Assembly (NCBI RefSeq): GCF_034675905.1
Contig: NZ_JAUCCV010000010.1
Coordinates: 186,001 to 250,000 of the forward strand
From: Castellaniella sp034675905
Lineage (GTDB): Bacteria; Pseudomonadota; Gammaproteobacteria; Burkholderiales; Burkholderiaceae_B
Direction: 5' to 3'
DNA length: 64,000 nucleotides
Part shown: piece after piece, positions 1-8,135 of the stretch
Layout: each line of letters starts with the position of its first letter
Position numbering within the stretch: the stretch's first letter is position 1
Translations under genes and position numbers: made by a program
The notes under the pieces: generated by a model
Told to the model about the DNA's origin: nothing
Databases searched by the model: none
Seen by the model: only the letters and a program-made list of their open reading frames with translations

Positions 1-1
1 G

Positions 2-643
2 CGCCAAGGCAGGCAAGGACACCTGCGCATCGGCTGCGCACCCGCCATCGGACTGGGGCTGCTGCCCATGGCCATCCAGCGCTTCCATCCGGGGTCCGAC
101 GCCTCTTTCAAGATCAGCACCCTGCACAGTCCCGACCTGGTCGAAGGCCTGCACGCCCAGGAACTGGACTTGGTGATTACCTTCGACGATCACGATCACC
201 CCGGCCTGCGCCGCATCCCTATCGGCGTCACGGAACTGGCCTACCTGAGCCTGACCCCCACCGCCAGCCCCATCAAACTCACCCAACTGGCCAGACGACC
301 GGTCATCGCGCTGGACACCCGCGATCAGGTCGGCACCGTCATGGACCACGCCCTGCAACAGGCAGGCATCAGCCTGGACACCCGCATCATCGTCCAGACC
401 CACTACGTAGCCTGCAGCCTGGTCGAGGCCGGCTGCGGCGACGCCATCGTGGACTTGCTGACCGGGCGCGCCATGCTGAAACCCGGCATGACGCTCAGCC
501 GCCTGGATCCTCCCGTACCGATCCCGATCAACATCATGGTGCACGCCAACGACCCCCTCAGCCTGTTGCATCGCGACTTCATCGATTGCATTCAGGACAT
601 CTGCACGGCGCTCTCCCACCCGCCGCCCACCCCCGCTTCCTAA
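2..643 (+). CDS. LysR-family transcriptional regulator, C-terminal part (cut by window start)
   Basis: The reading frame is open from base 2 and has no start in the window, so only the effector-binding half of the protein is visible. The first visible residues, LRIGCAPAIGLGLLP, are the typical first strand of the LysR substrate-binding fold (type 2 periplasmic-binding-like domain), followed by the usual ELDLVITFD and later GCGDAIVDLL segments. The N-terminal winged helix lies outside the window. It is on the same strand and 102 bases upstream of the DadA-like oxidase, so it may control that gene, but LysR genes more often face their targets divergently and the link is an inference. The effector is unknown. 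Confidence 0.8.
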   Translation, partial: RQGRQGHLRIGCAPAIGLGLLPMAIQRFHPGSDASFKISTLHSPDLVEGLHAQELDLVITFDDHDHPGLRRIPIGVTELAYLSLTPTASPIKLTQLARRPVIALDTRDQVGTVMDHALQQAGISLDTRIIVQTHYVACSLVEAGCGDAIVDLLTGRAMLKPGMTLSRLDPPVPIPINIMVHANDPLSLLHRDFIDCIQDICTALSHPPPTPAS

Positions 644-745
644 GCACCCATACCCATTGGTTATGGATGATGCCTTGATCGGCATTTGTCACCGCCCTGG
701 CTGAGACCGACAATTCCCGCTGTTCCCTGTTCATGGATACGGAAA

Positions 746-1996
746 ATGCATGCATGCGTGATTGGCGCCGGTGTCATCGGTGTGACGACGGCTTGGCAAC
801 TGGCCCGCGAAGGCTGGCAGGTGACGCTGGTCGATGCGGCCACCGAACCGGCCAGCGGCGCCAGCCATGCCAATGGCGGACAGCTCAGCTACAGCTACGT
901 CGCCCCCTTGGCCGGACCTGGCGTACTGCCGCACCTGCCAAGCTGGCTGCTCAGCCCCAGTTCGCCGCTGCGCTTTCGTCTGCGCGCTGATCCTTTGCAA
1001 TGGCGCTGGTGCCTGCAATTCCTGCAGGCCTGCAATGCCCGCGCCGCTTCGGCGACATCCGCGCAACTGCTGGCCTTGTCTTATCTCAGCCGGCAGGTGC
1101 TGCACGACATTCAGCAGGACAATCCCATCGACTTTGCCCATGCGCGCAACGGCAAGCTGATCGTCTACCGCACGCCCGCGCTGCTGGACAAGGCGCGCGC
1201 GCAGGTCGCCCTGCAGGCCGATCTGGGATCCGACCAGCAGATCCTGACGACCGAACAGCTGATCGCACAAGAGCCTGCGCTGGCGCCGGCCCGCGCCACC
1301 CTGGCGGGCGCGATCTATACGTCCAGCGAAGAGTCCGGGGACTGCGCCCGCTTCACACAAGGACTGGCCAGGCAGCTGGCGACCATGGGTCAGGTGACGC
1401 TGCGTCCGCAGACCACTATTCAACAGCTGGAACGCCATCACGGGCGCATCCGCCGCCTGTTGACCGTGACCGGGGAAGCCATCGAGGCAGACCAGTTCGT
1501 GCTGGCCGCCGGCATGGGCAGCCGCCCGCTGTTGGCTGCCCTGGGCGTACGTGCGCCCCTGTATCCCCTGAAAGGCTACAGCCTGAGCCTGCCGTGCCAT
1601 CAGGAACAGGTCCCCGCCATCAGCGTGACCGACTACGAACGCCGCACGGTCTATGCCAAACTGGGCGATACCCTGCGTATTGCCGCGATGGTCGGCATCG
1701 GCATGCCAAGTCAGGGCATCGAAGCCGACCGCATTGCCCTGGTCAAACGGCAGGCGCAGGAACTGCTGCCGCAAGTGAACCTGGGTCCGGCGCAGGCTTG
1801 GGCGGGACAGCGTCCGGCGACCCCGCATGGCCGCCCCCTGATCGGCCGCAGCCGGGCCGCCGACAATCTGTGGCTGAACATCGGTCACGGCGCACTGGGA
1901 TTCACGCTGGCCTGCGGCAGCAGTCATCTGCTGGGCAGTTTGATGGCCGGCGCAGCACCAGCCATCAACCCCGCCCCCTTCCGACCCGACTGCTGA
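746..1996 (+). CDS. dadA: FAD-dependent D-amino acid dehydrogenase (DadA-like)
   Basis: A 416-residue flavoprotein of the DAO family. The FAD-binding dinucleotide motif GAGVIG lies at residues 7-12 directly after the start, followed by the family's NGGQLSYSYV segment near residue 49. The C-terminal part carries WAGQRPATPHGRPLIGRS and NIGHGALGFTLACGSS, both characteristic of DadA small-subunit-type dehydrogenases that oxidise D-amino acids (classically D-alanine) to oxoacids and pass electrons to the respiratory chain. The start at 746 is chosen because the Rossmann motif must be near the N-terminus; an upstream in-frame start at 686 would add 20 unrelated residues. No alanine racemase lies beside it, so the exact substrate is uncertain; other DAO-family amino acid oxidases are possible. 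Confidence 0.8.
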   Translation: MHACVIGAGVIGVTTAWQLAREGWQVTLVDAATEPASGASHANGGQLSYSYVAPLAGPGVLPHLPSWLLSPSSPLRFRLRADPLQWRWCLQFLQACNARAASATSAQLLALSYLSRQVLHDIQQDNPIDFAHARNGKLIVYRTPALLDKARAQVALQADLGSDQQILTTEQLIAQEPALAPARATLAGAIYTSSEESGDCARFTQGLARQLATMGQVTLRPQTTIQQLERHHGRIRRLLTVTGEAIEADQFVLAAGMGSRPLLAALGVRAPLYPLKGYSLSLPCHQEQVPAISVTDYERRTVYAKLGDTLRIAAMVGIGMPSQGIEADRIALVKRQAQELLPQVNLGPAQAWAGQRPATPHGRPLIGRSRAADNLWLNIGHGALGFTLACGSSHLLGSLMAGAAPAINPAPFRPDC

Positions 1997-2060
1997 ACCT
2001 CGCGAACGGCGCCCCACCCCCGTCTGATCACCACCCCAGTTGGATTACACTGCCTCCACC

Positions 2061-2600
2061 ATGGAAGCCTGGCTGCAATCCTCCATCCACGCCCTGCTGG
2101 CCGCACTGGCCTTGCCTGGGGTCGGCTTGCCCGCCATCTTCGTGATCAGCCTGGTGTCCGCCACGCTGCTGCCCCTGGGATCCGAGCCGGCCGTCTTCAC
2201 TTACGTCCATCTGGCGCCGCATATGTTCTGGCCGGCTGTGCTGGTCGCCACGCTGGGCAACACCCTGGGCGGCGCCATCACCTACGCGATGGGTGCGGGC
2301 GCTGAAAACATCTGGCAGCGCTGGCGCCACCCCCACACGACGGTCTCGACGCCAGCCGCCCTCCCGGCAGGCGGTCGCTGGCACGGCCTGACGACCGCTT
2401 GGTTTCGCCGCTTCGGGCCGCCAGCACTGCTGCTGTCATGGCTGCCGGGCGTGGGAGATCCTTTATGCGCAGTCGCCGGCTGGCTGAAGCTGCCCTTCTG
2501 GCCCAGCGTGTGCTACATGGCCATCGGCAAATTTTTACGCTATGTGATGATGACCGCCGCCCTGATGCACGCCTGGCCCTGGCTCAGCCAGTGGTTGTAG
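2061..2600 (+). CDS. YqaA family membrane protein (DedA-like superfamily)
   Basis: A 179-residue inner-membrane protein with several hydrophobic helices. The SATLLPLGSEPAVF segment and the glycine-rich GNTLGGAITYAMG segment match the conserved re-entrant regions of the YqaA branch of the SNARE-associated/DedA superfamily; DedA relatives are implicated in lipid flipping and envelope homeostasis, but YqaA itself has no firm function. The ATG at 2061 fits the family N-terminus. A TTG at 2040 is in frame but has no ribosome site. A TACACT element at 2046-2051 sits only nine bases before the ATG and there is no Shine-Dalgarno, so a very short leader is possible. The gene stands alone between the oxidase and the signalling unit. 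Confidence 0.72.
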   Translation: MEAWLQSSIHALLAALALPGVGLPAIFVISLVSATLLPLGSEPAVFTYVHLAPHMFWPAVLVATLGNTLGGAITYAMGAGAENIWQRWRHPHTTVSTPAALPAGGRWHGLTTAWFRRFGPPALLLSWLPGVGDPLCAVAGWLKLPFWPSVCYMAIGKFLRYVMMTAALMHAWPWLSQWL

Positions 2601-2655
2601 CGTCTGCAACGCACCGGCAACCTTCAAATATCGTCAAAGAATGCAAATACATGGA

Positions 2656-2678
2656 TACCATCTGATAGATTGATGGTA
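2656..2678. promoter_or_regulatory. Dyad symmetry over the start of the signalling operon
   Basis: TACCATC, nine bases, then GATGGTA form a perfect 7-base inverted repeat whose right arm covers the proposed ATG at 2673. A second overlapping dyad, ATGG-ATA-CCAT, occupies 2651-2661. The arms overlap, so only one of the two could pair at a time in RNA. This could be an operator or a translational control hairpin, for example for autoregulation by the response-regulator domain encoded just downstream. That role is inferred; no factor is identified. Confidence 0.3.
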
Positions 2679-4982
2679 AGTCAATGTATTCAGCTGCGGC
2701 ATTTCATGTTTTCACCTCACCGCTCTCCGGACAGCACAGGCCGTTCCATCGCCTGGGCGCTCTTGGTGCTGGCGGCTACTTTTCTTCTGACCCTGCTCAG
2801 CCAGCCGTTCCCAAGAGAAGCGGGTCCCGCCCTCTGGCCTCTCGATGCCATACTGGCGGGCCTGCTGCTGCGATTCTGGGTGCTCAGGCATGCCGCCGTC
2901 TGGCTCGCCATCTACGCCGGGCCAACCCTTGCCCGCATGCTCCTGGGCGGCTCCTGGAACCTGTCCAGCCTGTATAGCCTGGTCGATCTGTCAGGCATAC
3001 TGGCTGCCCAGTATCTTCTGACTTCCCACTGGGCGCCCAAAAACCTGCGCAGCGCCCAAGCGATCGGCCGGGTACTGCTTGCCTGCACGGCAGCGGCCGC
3101 CATCAACACCAGCATGGCGCTGACCTTGCTGCCCTGGGCGCATCAATCTGGCATGACAGCCACTGCCGCCGACTGGCTGTTCAGCCGGTTATTGGGCTAC
3201 TGCGCATTCCTGCCGCCTATCCTGCTGCTACCCAGACGCGGATCGCGCCTGGCGGATCAGGCCTCCCTCTGGCGCAAATGGTTCAAGCGCCTGAAACAAC
3301 CGCGATCCCTGCTGCCGCTTGTCACCCTGATCGCCAGTCTGGGGCTTTGTTTCCTGTTGGGCGGCCTGGGCGCCATTGCCTTCCCCATCCCTGCTCTCTT
3401 GTATTGCGCCTGGCTCTACCGCCAGCAGACCAGCGCCTGGTTGACCGCCGGCACAGCCGGGCTGCTGATCCTCAGCGCCATTCAAGGCTGGATTCCCACC
3501 TATTATCTCTCGGCGCCCGCAGCAACGGCTCCCTCCTGGGCGATGGCGTCGCTGCATCTCGGCATTCTGCTGCTGGTGGCAGCGCCCTTGCTGCTCTCCG
3601 GCACCGTAGCGGCGCACCATGAGCAGGTCTCCACCCTGACCCAGGCGCTGAACCACGACACCCTCACCCGAGCCTTGTCGCGCGCCGCTTTTTTAAAAGA
3701 TTCCCAGGCACATCTACGCAGCACATCGGCCCCATCGCCACAGGCCGGCATGCTGATGCTGGACCTCGATCACTTCAAGCATCTGAACGATCACTACGGC
3801 CACGCAGCGGGCGATCAGGCCTTGAGAGAATTCTCAAGCTGCATCCATGCCGCCATCCGCCCGGGCGATCTATTCGGCCGCTTGGGCGGTGAAGAATTCG
3901 GCATTACCCTGCCGGGCACATCACTACAGGCATCCGCAGACATCGCAGAACGCTTGCGCGCTTACATCGAGGCGCTGGTTATCCGCGTATCCGACGGCAC
4001 GAGCCTGTTCATCACCGTCAGCATCGGCGTTGCTCATACCTCGCAAAGCCCTCACGACAGCCCCGACGAACTGCTGACCTACGCCGATCAGGCGCTATAC
4101 CAGGCAAAACGCAGCGGCCGCAACCAGGTCTGCGTCTACCGTGACGCCGCCCGCTTGGCCGAGCCGCCCGATCCCCCTGCACCAGACAGTTTCACATTGC
4201 CATCAGAGCACACGTCTACTAGCATAGCGCCAGCCACGAACAGGATTGCCATGACTGCCTCTGCCGACCTCCTCCCCTTGATCGCCGTGCTGGAAGACGA
4301 CCCGGCGCAATCCGCATGGCTGCAGCAGATCCTGCTGCCGGCCGGTTTCGGCTGCCAGGCTTTCGACAAGGGCAACGATCTGCTGGCCGCTCTGCGGACC
4401 TCCAATACCTTCCAGCTGCTGCTGCTGGACTGGGAACTGCCTGGCATCAGCGGCATGGAAGTCCTGCGCTGGGTCAGGGCCAACCTGCCGGGCAACATTC
4501 CGGTGATTTTCGTCACCAGCCGCACGCTGGAAAGCGACCTCGTCGAAGGCCTGGATGCCGGGGCCAACGATTATCTGTGCAAACCCTGCCGCCCCGCCGA
4601 GCTGCTGGCCCGCATCCGCGCCCAACTGCGTCCGCAGCAATCCCATGCCAGCCCCGACTCCCGCTTTCACCTGGGAGAATTCTCGGTCGACCCCAGCAGC
4701 CGGGAGATCCACCTGCGTGGTGAAATCATCCAGATGACCCCCAAGGAATTCGATCTGGCCGCCCTGTTCCTGCGGCACCCCTGGCGGCTGTTTTCCCGTG
4801 ACGACCTGAGTACGCTGGTCTGGAACCGGGAAATTCCCAGCACATCCCGCACACTGGACACGCACTTGTCCAACATCCGCAAAAAACTCCAGCTCGGCCC
4901 GGCATCCGGCACCTTGCTGAACGCATCGTACGCGCTGGGCTATCGGCTCGAGCTGCTGGAAGATCCACAGGAAGATTCATGA
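2673..4982 (+). CDS. Membrane diguanylate cyclase fused to OmpR-type response regulator (MASE1-GGDEF-REC-wHTH)
   Basis: A 769-residue hybrid. Residues about 25-320 are a multi-helix membrane region of MASE1 type. A GGDEF domain follows (about 330-490) with LDLDHFKHLNDHYGH, an active-site GGEEF at 405-409 and an RxxD inhibitory site (RPGD, 396-399) five residues before it, so it should make cyclic di-GMP and be product-inhibited. After a Ser/Thr/Pro-rich linker a complete receiver domain starts at IAVLEDD (phosphoacceptor D586 in LLLLDWELPG), then an OmpR/PhoB winged helix (about 670-765, TLDTHLSNIRKKL). The reading frame is unbroken. Start choice (ATG 2673, TTG 2670 or ATG 2706) is uncertain because none has a clear ribosome site. 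The stop overlaps the FecR gene start (ATGA). A DNA-binding domain tied to a membrane cyclase is unusual; see the internal start at 4251. Confidence 0.88.
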   Translation: MVSQCIQLRHFMFSPHRSPDSTGRSIAWALLVLAATFLLTLLSQPFPREAGPALWPLDAILAGLLLRFWVLRHAAVWLAIYAGPTLARMLLGGSWNLSSLYSLVDLSGILAAQYLLTSHWAPKNLRSAQAIGRVLLACTAAAAINTSMALTLLPWAHQSGMTATAADWLFSRLLGYCAFLPPILLLPRRGSRLADQASLWRKWFKRLKQPRSLLPLVTLIASLGLCFLLGGLGAIAFPIPALLYCAWLYRQQTSAWLTAGTAGLLILSAIQGWIPTYYLSAPAATAPSWAMASLHLGILLLVAAPLLLSGTVAAHHEQVSTLTQALNHDTLTRALSRAAFLKDSQAHLRSTSAPSPQAGMLMLDLDHFKHLNDHYGHAAGDQALREFSSCIHAAIRPGDLFGRLGGEEFGITLPGTSLQASADIAERLRAYIEALVIRVSDGTSLFITVSIGVAHTSQSPHDSPDELLTYADQALYQAKRSGRNQVCVYRDAARLAEPPDPPAPDSFTLPSEHTSTSIAPATNRIAMTASADLLPLIAVLEDDPAQSAWLQQILLPAGFGCQAFDKGNDLLAALRTSNTFQLLLLDWELPGISGMEVLRWVRANLPGNIPVIFVTSRTLESDLVEGLDAGANDYLCKPCRPAELLARIRAQLRPQQSHASPDSRFHLGEFSVDPSSREIHLRGEIIQMTPKEFDLAALFLRHPWRLFSRDDLSTLVWNREIPSTSRTLDTHLSNIRKKLQLGPASGTLLNASYALGYRLELLEDPQEDS
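4242..4253 (+). promoter_or_regulatory. Internal ribosome binding site and in-frame ATG
   Basis: AGGA at 4242-4245 lies five bases before an in-frame ATG at 4251, codon 527 of the fusion gene. Starting here would give a 243-residue protein reaching 4982 that consists of exactly one receiver domain plus one winged helix, the normal size of an OmpR-family response regulator. The signal is better than any at the annotated 5' start. Whether ribosomes use it is inference. Confidence 0.5.
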
Positions 4983-6097
4983 CGTTCTCTACTTTGCCTG
5001 CTCGCGTCCGCCGCCGCGCGCCCTTGGGTATGGTCTTGCTGGGCGCAAGCCTGGCGCTGCTGCTTGGCACGACTGCGCACGCCCGCCCGCTGGGCGCCCA
5101 AGGCGACTATTTTCTCTACCAGGTCGAACCGGGCGATACGCTGGAAGCGCTGGCGCGCCACTACACGCTGGACCCCGGCAACTGGCCTACGCTGCAAACC
5201 CTGAACCAAGTGGCGGACCCCTACCTGCTGCAGATCGCCCGGGTGTTGCGTATTCCACTGGCCATCATTCCCCGGCGCCCGGCCCAAGCCAAAGTAACGC
5301 ACCTGAGCGAGCAGGCAACCCGCAACGGGCAGCCCCTGCGAGCCGGTGACAGGCTCGAAACCGGCGACACCCTGCGCAGCAGCCAGGGGTCCGTTACCCT
5401 GACCCTGGAAGACCATAGCCTGCTCACCATCGCCCCCGACACCGAAATACAGGTCCGCAACCTGCAGACCTTTCGCGGCAGTGAGCTGAGCGACACGGTA
5501 TTGAGCCTGCCCCACGGCAGCGTCGAATCTTCCGTGGCGCCGGATAAAACCGGAGTGGGTCGCTTCGAGATCCGCACGCCCGCTACCGTCACCGGCGTGC
5601 GCGGCACGCAACTGCGCGTCCATGCCAACAAAGCCGGCTCCCGCCACGAAGTGCTGAGCGGCGAAGCCGCGATCCGGAACGCCGCCCACGCCGAGCAATC
5701 GCTCGCCCGAGACCACGGGGCCGCCTACGATACCTCCGGGGCCTTGCTGGGCACCCACGCCCTGCTCCCTGCCCCCCAGCTTCATCCGCTCGAAAAAGGC
5801 GCCTCGTCGCTGACATGGTCGCCGGTGCCCGGGGCCTCGGCCTACCGGGTCCGCATCGCGCTGGAATCCGCCGGGACACAACTGGAATTCAACCAGCAGG
5901 TGACGCAGCCCCAGATCTCGCTTGTCCCGTCAGGGATCGGCGTCCGCTACGTCTTTGTCCGGGCAATCGACGCGCTGGGGATTGAAGGCAGCGACGCCAG
6001 GCTGAGCATCTGGACTCCCGATGGCCTGATCAGTTCAGACGGCAATCCTGTGCGCGGCGGCAGCGACGGCGCACCGATCCGCCTGATGGACTACTAA
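4979..6097 (+). CDS. LysM and FecR domain periplasmic protein
   Basis: A 372-residue exported protein. Residues 1-35 form a signal peptide ending TTAHA. Residues about 46-93 are a LysM peptidoglycan-binding module (YQVEPGDTLEALARHY, then TLNQVADPYLLQ and the closing LRIP). Residues about 120-235 are a FecR-type domain (AGDRLETGDTLRSSQG and FEIRTPATVTGVRGTQLRV). A C-terminal beta region near 270-350 (LTWSPVPGASAYRVRI) looks like a fibronectin-type or sugar-binding fold. The start overlaps the preceding regulator's stop by four bases, and the kinase gene follows 14 bases after the stop. It may relay envelope or peptidoglycan state to the CHASE2 kinase. This is not a classical FecR anti-sigma partner: there is no sigma factor nearby and no N-terminal cytoplasmic tail. 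Confidence 0.87.
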   Translation: MTFSTLPARVRRRAPLGMVLLGASLALLLGTTAHARPLGAQGDYFLYQVEPGDTLEALARHYTLDPGNWPTLQTLNQVADPYLLQIARVLRIPLAIIPRRPAQAKVTHLSEQATRNGQPLRAGDRLETGDTLRSSQGSVTLTLEDHSLLTIAPDTEIQVRNLQTFRGSELSDTVLSLPHGSVESSVAPDKTGVGRFEIRTPATVTGVRGTQLRVHANKAGSRHEVLSGEAAIRNAAHAEQSLARDHGAAYDTSGALLGTHALLPAPQLHPLEKGASSLTWSPVPGASAYRVRIALESAGTQLEFNQQVTQPQISLVPSGIGVRYVFVRAIDALGIEGSDARLSIWTPDGLISSDGNPVRGGSDGAPIRLMDY

Positions 6098-6111
6098 GGC
6101 TCCGCCAAGGC

Positions 6112-8046
6112 ATGTCCCCGCCGCCCAGCCACCATCCGCTCCGCCTGCAGCGGCGCCTGCTGGCGGAATGGCTGGGCCTGACCCTGGCGTTATCGCTGCT
6201 GATCATCGCCATCTCGGTCGGGGGCCGGTCCCCGATCTTGCGCGACATCAACCAGCAGGCCTACGACCTGAGCATGCAGCTCACCCCGCGGCCTATCGCT
6301 GACCGCGACATCGTCCTGGTCACGATCGATGACGCCAGCATTGAAGCGCTGGGTTATTGGCCCTGGCCGCGATCCGTCCATGCGGCGCTGCTGCCGCACC
6401 TGCGCCAGGCGCGAGCGGTCGTCCTGGACCTGATTCTGGCTGACCCACGCCCCGGCCGCCCCCAGGATGATCAGTTGCTGGCCGACGCCATGACCGATCA
6501 CGGACGCGTCGTACTGCCCGAAGTGCTGGACCCGGAAGGCCGGCATGTGATCCGTCCCCTGCCGATACTCGCACAGGCGGCGGCCGCCATCGGCCGCATC
6601 GATACGCGGGCCGGTCCCGACGGGCGCCTGCGCGCCATCACACTGCAGCGCACCAGCCGCCAAGGGGATCGCATGCCCCATCTCAGCGTGGCGTTGACGC
6701 AAATGGCCGGCCTGCAGACTGCGGCACAACAGGCATCCTCCCCGCCAGCCGACACGCCGTCCTATCTGCAGTTCACGGACCCTGCGCACAGCTTTGTCCG
6801 CTACCCCTATGCGGCGGTCCTGGGGGGCGCGATTCCAGCAACAGAATTTCAAGACAAGATCGTCCTGGTCGGGGCATGGGCCTCCGGGTTGGGGGACCAA
6901 CTGCCCACCGCCATGGGCAGCGGCCTGACCGCCGGGGTCGAAATCCTGGCCGACAGCATCCAGAATCAGAAGCAATCCTTATGGATCCGCATCACGCCGC
7001 CCTGGGTCACGATGCTGGTTTCTTTATGCATTCTGTGGCTGGCTTGCCTGGGTTTGCGCAGATTGTCCCCGCGCGCGGGCCTGGCGGGCACGCTGGCCGC
7101 GTTGCTGAGCTTTCTGCTGGCGGATGCCTGGCTCCTGTCCCAGGCGAACCTCTGGGTGCCCCCTGCGGGCCTGCTGGTGGCGATTCTCCTGGCCTACCCG
7201 CTATGGGGCTGGCGCATACAAGAGGCATCCCTGCAGCATATCGACCGGGAACTGGAACGCCTGCAGATCCCCTCCAGGCAGAGCCAGACGCCACCCGCCC
7301 GATGGGTCGGCCCCAACACCCTGCCAGCGCGCGCGGCTCGCCTGCAACAGGCGGTATCCCGCCTGAAAACAGCCGCTCAGGATCAAAGAGACACTCTGGG
7401 CTTCATTTCCCACGATATGCGTTCACCGCAAAATGCCATCCTGGCGGCCATCGACCTGCACCGTCAAACGCCCGCGCAATGGAGCAAAGCCGCCACGCTG
7501 TCCCACATCGAACAACAAGCCCATACGACCTTGCATCTGGTGGACAATTTCGTCCAGCTGGCGCGCGCCGAATCCACGCCCTTGCAGAAGCACCCTTGCA
7601 TCCTGGACGATCTGGTCCAGGACTGCTGTGATCGCCGCTGGTCCCAGGCGGCGCAACGCCGCATCACACTGACCTTCAAACCCTGCGGCCACGAAGACAC
7701 CATCGACATCGATAGCGAGCTGATGCGCCGCGCCGTCGGCAACCTGCTGGACAACGCCATCCTGTACAGCTTCGAAGACGGAGAAATACAGTGCCGCATC
7801 GACAGAAATGCATCCTCCTGGTGCATCCATGTCCAGGATGCCGGTCCCGGCATCACGCCTGAACAGGCGCCCCATCTGTTCACCCGCTTCTGGCGCGCCG
7901 CCGGAGACGGTAAAAAGCCGGCAGGCAGCGGCCTGGGCCTGGCTTTCGTCCAGACGGTCGCGCAACGCCATGGCGGTCAGGCGAGCTGCACCAGCGAGCC
8001 GGGACATGGCGCCCGCTTCAGCATCCAGCTGCCGGACGTCAACTAG
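6112..8046 (+). CDS. CHASE2 domain sensor histidine kinase
   Basis: A 644-residue kinase. One transmembrane helix lies near residues 21-38. A periplasmic CHASE2 domain follows (about 40-300; VTIDDASIEALGYWPWPRS, DKIVLVGAWASGLGD), then a cluster of three hydrophobic helices (about 300-370) that returns the chain to the cytoplasm. The dimerisation helix carries H434 in ISHDMRSPQNAI. The ATPase domain has its N box (NLLDNAI, near 544), DAGPGI near 576 and GSGLGLAF near 606, so the enzyme appears active. It closes the operon started by the cyclase/response-regulator fusion and is that protein's obvious phosphodonor. CHASE2 proteins next to FecR proteins recur in proteobacteria, as I recall, but the stimulus is unknown. 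Confidence 0.9.
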   Translation: MSPPPSHHPLRLQRRLLAEWLGLTLALSLLIIAISVGGRSPILRDINQQAYDLSMQLTPRPIADRDIVLVTIDDASIEALGYWPWPRSVHAALLPHLRQARAVVLDLILADPRPGRPQDDQLLADAMTDHGRVVLPEVLDPEGRHVIRPLPILAQAAAAIGRIDTRAGPDGRLRAITLQRTSRQGDRMPHLSVALTQMAGLQTAAQQASSPPADTPSYLQFTDPAHSFVRYPYAAVLGGAIPATEFQDKIVLVGAWASGLGDQLPTAMGSGLTAGVEILADSIQNQKQSLWIRITPPWVTMLVSLCILWLACLGLRRLSPRAGLAGTLAALLSFLLADAWLLSQANLWVPPAGLLVAILLAYPLWGWRIQEASLQHIDRELERLQIPSRQSQTPPARWVGPNTLPARAARLQQAVSRLKTAAQDQRDTLGFISHDMRSPQNAILAAIDLHRQTPAQWSKAATLSHIEQQAHTTLHLVDNFVQLARAESTPLQKHPCILDDLVQDCCDRRWSQAAQRRITLTFKPCGHEDTIDIDSELMRRAVGNLLDNAILYSFEDGEIQCRIDRNASSWCIHVQDAGPGITPEQAPHLFTRFWRAAGDGKKPAGSGLGLAFVQTVAQRHGGQASCTSEPGHGARFSIQLPDVN

Positions 8047-8135
8047 CGGCCAGACAGCCGGGCCGGCCGAGTTTTGCCATTACACTAAGCGATTGCCCCT
8101 GCCTTCCATAGGGACACTACCGCCACGATGCCCTC

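Noticed and set aside
731..2017. A 428-codon minus-strand frame opposite dadA
   Set aside because: It has Gln/Arg/Gly-rich low-complexity translation; the plus strand carries intact FAD motifs.
4979..6097. Reading the FecR protein as an iron-transport anti-sigma factor
   Set aside because: It has a cleavable signal peptide and LysM module, no cytoplasmic N-terminal domain, and no FecI-type sigma or TonB receptor nearby.
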